A program made the translations under genes and the position numbers. Source: Arachnopeziza araneosa (taxonomy: Eukaryota; Ascomycota; Leotiomycetes; Helotiales; Arachnopezizaceae). From it: 64,000 nt of DNA. The stretch lies in NCBI GenBank assembly GCA_003988855.1, contig QYAI01000065.1, forward strand, positions 62,001-126,000, given 5' to 3'. Below are positions 58,379 to 64,000 of this stretch, in pieces (position 1 is the first letter of the stretch; every line of letters starts with the position of its first letter). The notes under the pieces are model-generated. The model had not been told where the DNA came from. It did not search any database and saw only the letters and a list, made by a program, of their open reading frames with translations.

Positions 58379-60383
58379 TCAGCGTACTTCTTTCTCGGTG
58401 ACCTCATCTTCGTCCCGCGGTAGTTGCATTCCCATCATGGCCAAAATATTACCACCAGGGCCCGCCATACCTGCTTGACTTTTGAAACTTTCGAGCAAAT
58501 TCTTCGCTAGGTTGAAATCAATATCTACTCCCTGATCGTTTTCGTCTTCCGACTCATCAGGCTCAGTCACTTGTTTCGACTCGCCTTTGAGTGCTGGGAG
58601 CTTACTCGGAGTTGGATCCAGATTGAGTGCTCCGGCTTCGTTCAGCTCCGCTTCCATTCTTTCCATTATCTTCCTCATCTCACTTGCCTCGTCTTCATCC
58701 TCCTCAACGCTACTTGCGTTCTCATCATCCCGGCTGCTTACAGGTTTTCTCTTGCCAGCCGGAGGTGGCTTTTCAACCTCTCCTTCTTCTGGAGGCATAC
58801 CCATCATCTCTCTCATCATCCTCGTAAACTCCTTCTCGTCGAAACTGACATCTTTGTCCTCGTCATCGCTATCATCACTTTCATCATTTTCATCTTCGTT
58901 TTCTTCTTCTTCGTCATCAATGTCCATGTCATCCATCTCCACGCCTTCTGGACCAGCAGTTTCATCATTGAGAAAAGCTTCAAACCGCTCAACCATTTTT
59001 TGCAAATCCGCTTGTGTCTTAGCATCTCCAAACCCTGAAGCTGCATCAGATTTTGATTTGCCCACCCCACGACTTTTGCCTTGCAACTCTTTCTCGAAAT
59101 CCTCAAAATTTATATCCATCCAAGAATCGTCATCTTCTCTACTTACATCTTTCCATTTTGAAATCTCGTCATTAGATGGGAGGTCTGAGTAGTTGTCTGC
59201 TTTCAGGTCTTCCAGGATTATTTCAAGTTCTCGGACGATACGATGGTCTCTATTCTTGGGATCTTTAATGAGTAACTCAAATCCCGAAGTAACTTTCATC
59301 CCTAGTTCTAGCTGCTCATGTCTAGCCTTTAACCCCGGATGGTTTGCAAACTTTTTTTCAGATTGGACAAAGATATCTTTCCAGGCGAATGGAGGGGCGA
59401 ATTGCTGGGATTTTAGTTGTGCGTAAAGCACCCTGGTAAATCGTGTTGATACAATAATAGTGTCTTCTGGAAGGAATGTAATATCTGAGACAGGCGTGTT
59501 CAACGCCTTTAGTGCGATTGGGTCACGCAGATAGAACGCTTCTACCGCCGGAGCTATAGAAGCAGGGCGTCTATGTAATATGTATGCTAATTTCCTTGGA
59601 ATTTGAATCTGACTGTAATGAAACGATGTATCGATCTGTTGAGGATAATTTCGGAGTCGGTAAAAAGCTTCTTCCTCTATAAGTGGTGAATTGATAAGTT
59701 TTCCGGGATTTGATGTGATGATTTGAAGTGCTTCACCCAGATCAAGAGGCCGAGACAAAGGTGTAGTTTCAGTGGCCGTCGAAGAAATGACTGGAGCCAT
59801 CAGGGGCACAATACGGAGGTTGTTATGATGAATCCATACCTGGTATGCTTAGCTTACAGTGAATTTCCTGGAGGAAGTCTTACTCACTCTGTTCTCTGCG
59901 ATTTCTGGATTTAGCCACCGAGGTAAAGCATTCGCGGCTTCAATCAAAAGAAATTCTCCATCTGTATCAACAACTTTGATCCAAAGATCTGGGAAATTAT
60001 TGCTTAATTCTTTAAGGATATATACAATAAGCCACTCGTCTTCAACAGAGTCCCCATAGTTCGTCACGCCGTGAAGATACATTCTCCCTTGGTCTCAGGT
60101 AAGCACGTAATCATACACGGGGGGTTGTAGAAAACATACCATTATTGCTCTCTAGTTCCAGTCTGAAGCTCTCACGCTGCCATATGTACTCCTTCAGCAG
60201 ACGCTCTGTAAGTTTGAGCGACTCCTTGCGGACAGCTTCTAATCGCGCAAGAACCTCTTTAGGAGTCTTGAGCTCAATGTCAAGGACGAAAAGCGTATAC
60301 TCTACACAATCTTCTGGGAGACTCTTGGGAAAGCCTTTGAATCCATCTCCGAATCCTGTGAATCCCTCGTCGGGGAAGTCCAT
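58379..60383 (-). CDS. Ecdysoneless/SGT1-family protein
   Basis: Exons are 60383-60140, 60093-59888 and 59839-58379, giving 1911 nt and 636 aa; the introns are 46 and 48 nt. The start is MDFPDEGFTGFGDGFKGFP. The conserved SGT1 (ECD) core includes YLHGVTNYGDSVEDEWLIVY, LPRWLNPEIAENR and VWIHHNNLRIVP. The second half is strongly acidic (DDMDIDDEEEENEDENDES) and contains FTRMMREMMGMPPEE. Animal and fungal members link to pre-mRNA splicing and transcription; the yeast complementation of glycolytic regulator gcr2 gave the SGT1 name. This family differs from the HSP90 co-chaperone Sgt1. The antisense strand has a Ser-rich ORF that is only the complement of the acidic run. Confidence 0.9.
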
Positions 60384-60861
60384 TTTGTAAAGATATTTTT
60401 CTAGCTTTTGCCCCGCAACGCTGGATTTCTCGGGCTGTTTTAGCTATGTAATGGATGGGTCACTACTGATTAGAAAGCTTAATTGTCGTACGTCGATGTC
60501 AACGTTGAAAGAAGTTCCAATGCGAAAAGTTTGATAATCTAAGGTAGAAGAATATTCTGCCTTCTTAGAATTATCGACATAGCTTTTACAGGTAGATGGT
60601 TCGCGATGTAGCCCTGGTGGGGAGCAGCTTGAGCGCTCTGCCACTAGTAGGGATTAAAAGCTTCCTAACCCAAAGTGGTAGTAGAGTAAACACGACCAAG
60701 AAAGTCGCGTCCACAACGACCCAACATCTAAAAATCCCTTGAAAAATACAATTCGCGTTTGCTTCGGAGTTCATGGCTTGCATTTGGCATTTGGCATATT
60801 CAAAGTTCTGAACCATTACTATTCTCATAATAAATTAGAGCTGAGAAGCTCAATCCCCACC
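60384..60861. promoter_or_regulatory. Divergent promoter region
   Basis: 478 bp between the ECD/SGT1 start (-) and the Cnn_1N gene start (+). Short ORFs here have no support. It should hold both promoters. Confidence 0.5.
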
Positions 60862-63800
60862 ATGGTACAAGCAGGAATTGAAGGTCTCGATACTCCGCGA
60901 ACAAATCTTGGGGATGCCACATATCTTTCAAATCAACAGCTGGATTTCGATATATCACAGGAGCAATCATTCCAGTCTCCATCAAAAGACAACAACAACC
61001 TCATTCAACAGCTACAGAATGGACGAAGGGGCGCCACCCTCAAAACCCCGCGAAGTCGTGTTGCGCTCAGTGACCGACGAAATCTACCCGCAGGCCTCGG
61101 TGGTGGAGAATTCACACCTCTACTGAAGAATGCTACAAGAAATAGTGCTCTGCGAAACGGGAAGGAGAATGTGGTCCAAACACCAGCTTTCCTCAAGCCT
61201 GGTGGCGCTCTTGATAACATCCCCGAAGACTTGAGTCCAATCCCTATGGGCAGTTCCGTATTTGGCGATTCTGGAAATGCCTCTTATATGACTCGTACGC
61301 CAGCCCCGAATGTCGATAGTAGCAGTACGGCTTCCACACCAATGGCACTTCTTCCGCGTCGGACAGAAGGTCCAGGCGCTCTTCAGGATGGAAACCAATT
61401 ATCCCTTCGAGAACAAGAAAACGTGATCGATAAAATTGAGAAGGAGAATTTCGGGTTGAAACTAAAGATCCATTTCCTGGAGGAAGCTCTACGAAAAGCT
61501 GGTCCGGGGTTCAGTGAAGCGGCCTTGAAGGAGAACACGGAGTTAAAAGTGGACAAGGTTACAATGCAAAAAGAACTTCTCCGATACCGAAAGACTTTAA
61601 GCAATGCTGAGCGTGAGGTCGAACTCTCTCGTCAACAGTTCTTAGAGCTACAGGATAAAGTGAAGCGAAAACACCTCGATGATGGTCAGCGGGAAGAATT
61701 ACTTCAACTTCGACAAACGCTGGAGGAAAAGGAAGACGAACTGAGTCGATTAAGGGATCAAGAAGACCACTTTGCAGACCTGCAGGATAAAATAGATGAC
61801 CTGGAAGCGGATCTGAGAGAGCGAAATCGCAAAATCGATGACCGGGAGGACGAGGTCGAAAATCTCAAAGAAGATCTCGAAAAGCATCTTACTACCATCA
61901 AAGAATTAGAACGCGCTGCAAAGGAGTCAAAACTTCGAGAGTTGGAGTTTGAAGAGAACGCCCAGGCAAGTGACGAGCTTCGAGAGGCAAATGAAACTAT
62001 CGAAGAGTTGGAACGGGATCTGAGACGTCTCAAAGAAGAAGTTGAAGGTGCTAGAGATGAGCGACAGGGTGCGTTGAAGGAGAAGGGAAGAGCCGAAGCA
62101 GACCTCGAGGAGCTGCAAGAAGAAATGGCGAACAAGTCAATTACGACGAAAGGGTTGAACCGACAGGTTGAGGAAAAGGCCAATCGACTCCAGGATGAAT
62201 TAGAGCAGCTACGAGAGCAGCACGTATCCCTTGACAAGCAATTCAAAAATAGGGCAGCTGAAATCCGGGATCTGGAGAACAGCATAAAAGGCTTAAAACA
62301 AGAAAACCAAGCCCGCGAGCAGAAGTTGAAGGATCAGCTAGATACCACGGAACACGAAAAGGAAGCTTCACTTCGAGAGCGAGATTCTTTATCCAAGGCT
62401 TTGGAGACAACACAGAAAGATTATCACCAAAAATCTGACGAAAAGAACCTCCTCCAAAACCGCCATGATGCACTTACTACTGAATCTTCTGGACTACAGC
62501 GTGAACTCGAAAAGGCCCGCAAGATGATTGAGGATCTGGAAGACAAACTCGATCACGAAAAAACGTTAGCTCTCAATAGTGAGCGAGAAGTCAGGAACCA
62601 ATACAAGACCGAAATTAATCGTCTGAATGACGAGATTGAGGACTTGAAGGCCGAAATGCGGGAAAAGGAGCGCCTCTATGACAGTGACAATGATCAATGG
62701 GAATCGACCCGACGAAGTCTGGAGTCTCAGAAAGATATTGCTGAAGAGCAGGCAGCCGGTCTTCAACGTACCATTGACAAGCTCCGGGAAAGTGAAGGGA
62801 CTCTATCAGGAAAAGAAATGAGATTGAAAGAAGCAATTGAAAGCGAGAAAGATCGACACGATAAACAAGAGGCTCTTCTGACCCAGCAGATCAATGAGCT
62901 CAACCATGATCTGGAACTTCGACGGAAGGCCCTCGAAGAAGTTCGCTCTGACCTGTCTAGCGTCAGGGAAGAACTTCGCTTGAGCCAACGCGAGTATAAG
63001 TCGCTCACAGAAAAGGTCGAGGGGCTAGAGGATGAGATTGAAGTTTTGCAGACCAGCTTGGATGACGAGAGTGATCAAGCAAGTCAAGATATATCTGCAG
63101 CAAGACAAGAATCCCAATTACTTCGGCGGGAACTTGAATCTCTAAAATTGGATCTTGCCAGAGCAGAATCCTCTGTTGCTGATGCTCGCGCTGAAATTGA
63201 AGCTTTTCAAGGCGACCTTATGTCAGGAGAAGGGAGCAGGGAGCAACTTAGTTCAAGACTCAGAGATGTTGAGAGCCAGCTTTCTCGTACTAGGCAAGAG
63301 AAGATAGCTCTCCAGGATCAACTAGCAAAACTAAGTGCGGAGATGCACTCGCTTCGTTCGTCCAAATTCGACCTTGAAGCCGAACTTGACGAAATGAAGA
63401 GTCAACTGAAGGAAACCAAGCAGCAGGATGACGAGACTTTCCGCCTTGACCAAGAGAGAACAGATCTTCGAACAGCAAAGATGAGACTCGATAGTGAGGT
63501 GCGTCGACTTCGGGAAGAGAACAAAGCTGCCGTTACTCAGCATCAAGCAGTGGAGAACGAGCTGCAGGAAGAGATCAAGCAAGCCAGCGTAGAAGAAGCT
63601 CGTCTCAGCACAGAAATCCAAGATCTACAGCGCATCCTCCGAGGCTCGTCTGAGAAACGGGAGCTTGCTGGGGCTCGGAAGAGGATTTTAGAATTGGAAG
63701 CACGAATTCATGATCTCGAAAGTCAACTTGTAGACAACGATAATCGTACGGATATGACAAATGAGCTTTCTATCATTCGACAAGACCTCAAAGAAGCTCG

Positions 63801-64000
63801 ACAAAAAGAAACGGAGTACCTCCAGCGTGAAGCTTCACAAAAAGACAATACTCGAAGCCTCAAACGTCAGATTTCAGATTTAGAGCGTAAAGCCTATGAT
63901 GCAGAGCTCTCTCGCTTTATTTCATCATCACCACCTTCATCTATTGGGTCAGCTCGCAAGTCTGAGGTTTCTGAAATTCGTGCACAACTTGCCAGCGCCC
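60862..64000 (+). CDS. Centrosomin-motif coiled-coil protein, ApsB/Mto1-like (3' partial)
   Basis: An uninterrupted frame from ATG 60862 to the window end, more than 1046 aa, so the C-terminus is missing. The first ~175 residues are disordered with TP/SP sites (TLKTPRSR, TPAPNVDSS). A centrosomin N-terminal motif 1 (Cnn_1N) follows at about 175-250: LSLREQENVIDKIEKENFGL, LKIHFLEEALRKAGPGF. This motif recruits the gamma-tubulin complex. Almost continuous coiled coil then runs to ~1030 (many E-L-x-x-L heptads), with a Ser-rich patch (SSSPPSSIGSARKSE) just before the edge. The family contains Aspergillus ApsB, fission yeast Mto1 and Pcp1; which one this is depends on the missing C-terminal domain. 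Confidence 0.88.
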   Translation, partial: MVQAGIEGLDTPRTNLGDATYLSNQQLDFDISQEQSFQSPSKDNNNLIQQLQNGRRGATLKTPRSRVALSDRRNLPAGLGGGEFTPLLKNATRNSALRNGKENVVQTPAFLKPGGALDNIPEDLSPIPMGSSVFGDSGNASYMTRTPAPNVDSSSTASTPMALLPRRTEGPGALQDGNQLSLREQENVIDKIEKENFGLKLKIHFLEEALRKAGPGFSEAALKENTELKVDKVTMQKELLRYRKTLSNAEREVELSRQQFLELQDKVKRKHLDDGQREELLQLRQTLEEKEDELSRLRDQEDHFADLQDKIDDLEADLRERNRKIDDREDEVENLKEDLEKHLTTIKELERAAKESKLRELEFEENAQASDELREANETIEELERDLRRLKEEVEGARDERQGALKEKGRAEADLEELQEEMANKSITTKGLNRQVEEKANRLQDELEQLREQHVSLDKQFKNRAAEIRDLENSIKGLKQENQAREQKLKDQLDTTEHEKEASLRERDSLSKALETTQKDYHQKSDEKNLLQNRHDALTTESSGLQRELEKARKMIEDLEDKLDHEKTLALNSEREVRNQYKTEINRLNDEIEDLKAEMREKERLYDSDNDQWESTRRSLESQKDIAEEQAAGLQRTIDKLRESEGTLSGKEMRLKEAIESEKDRHDKQEALLTQQINELNHDLELRRKALEEVRSDLSSVREELRLSQREYKSLTEKVEGLEDEIEVLQTSLDDESDQASQDISAARQESQLLRRELESLKLDLARAESSVADARAEIEAFQGDLMSGEGSREQLSSRLRDVESQLSRTRQEKIALQDQLAKLSAEMHSLRSSKFDLEAELDEMKSQLKETKQQDDETFRLDQERTDLRTAKMRLDSEVRRLREENKAAVTQHQAVENELQEEIKQASVEEARLSTEIQDLQRILRGSSEKRELAGARKRILELEARIHDLESQLVDNDNRTDMTNELSIIRQDLKEARQKETEYLQREASQKDNTRSLKRQISDLERKAYDAELSRFISSSPPSSIGSARKSEVSEIRAQLASA

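Noticed and set aside
58587..59192. 201-aa Ser-rich ORF on the plus strand
   Set aside because: It is the exact antisense of the acidic Asp/Glu region of the ECD/SGT1 gene; Ser-rich composition is what the complement of GAC/GAA/GAG codons gives.
61758..62285. 175-aa Ser/Arg-rich ORF on the minus strand
   Set aside because: Antisense to the coiled-coil part of the Cnn_1N gene, composition explained by the complement of Glu/Leu codons.
1..64000. tRNA, rRNA, CRISPR, bacterial operon or viral genes
   Set aside because: Visual scan for T-arm strings, rRNA-like blocks, spaced direct repeats and ribosome-binding-site-led gene strings found none; a covariance-model search would be needed to exclude small RNAs fully.

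Overview
The window is nuclear DNA of a filamentous ascomycete (Pezizomycotina). The evidence is short introns of about 45-100 nt with gt..ag ends and ctaac/ctgac-like branch points, dense single-copy housekeeping genes, and fungal-type orthologues: Ldb17/Dip1, fungal delta-8 sphingolipid desaturase, an STR2/met-7-type cystathionine gamma-synthase, an ApsB/Mto1-like Cnn_1N protein and an augmin subunit. A leotiomycete is plausible, but the class cannot be fixed from sequence alone. Gene models below were built by hand from reading frames and splice signals; in the named multi-exon genes I resolved, exon lengths add up to whole codons.

Layout. 1-8.2 kb: 3' part of a Slm1-like PH-domain gene (+), LDB17 (-), a 2.7 kb gene-poor stretch with TGCATG motifs, then an 11-exon GBP2/HRB1-type three-RRM gene (+) containing an 8-nt exon. 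9-16 kb: a Cys-rich orphan (+), SRP14 (-) divergent from SGD1/NOM1 (+), and dihydrolipoamide dehydrogenase (+). 16.3-18.6 kb: a Gly/Leu-repeat orphan and a doubtful membrane gene (both -), then two MITE-like elements. 18.9-28 kb: sphingolipid desaturase (+), a small doubtful ORF, 1.85 kb of AT-rich spacer, VAC14 (+) convergent with a HAUS1-like augmin gene (-). 28.5-44 kb: P58IPK/DNAJC3 (+), eIF3k (-), UTP22 (-), cystathionine gamma-synthase (+), SMC6 (+), COQ9 (-), TSR4 (-). 44.5-64 kb: BCK1 MAPKKK (-), pyruvate decarboxylase (+), TAN1 (+), an APH-fold protein with lost catalytic motifs (+), ECD/SGT1 (-), and the 5' part of a large centrosomin-motif coiled-coil gene (+) that runs off the window.

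The genes do not form a pathway cluster. Several serve ribosome and RNA work (GBP2-like, SRP14, NOM1, eIF3k, UTP22, TSR4, TAN1), others cell-wall, plasma-membrane and cytoskeleton signalling (Slm1-like, LDB17, BCK1, VAC14), and two serve microtubule organisation (HAUS1-like, Cnn_1N protein). Neighbours are mostly divergent or convergent pairs with short spacers.

The least explained material is non-coding. Arrays of a 38-bp repeat, in opposite orientation and sharing their outer ends, bracket the intact pyruvate decarboxylase gene over 3.1 kb. Two copies of a ~216-bp element with terminal inverted repeats lie side by side upstream of the desaturase. I found no tRNA, rRNA, CRISPR or virus-like sequence.
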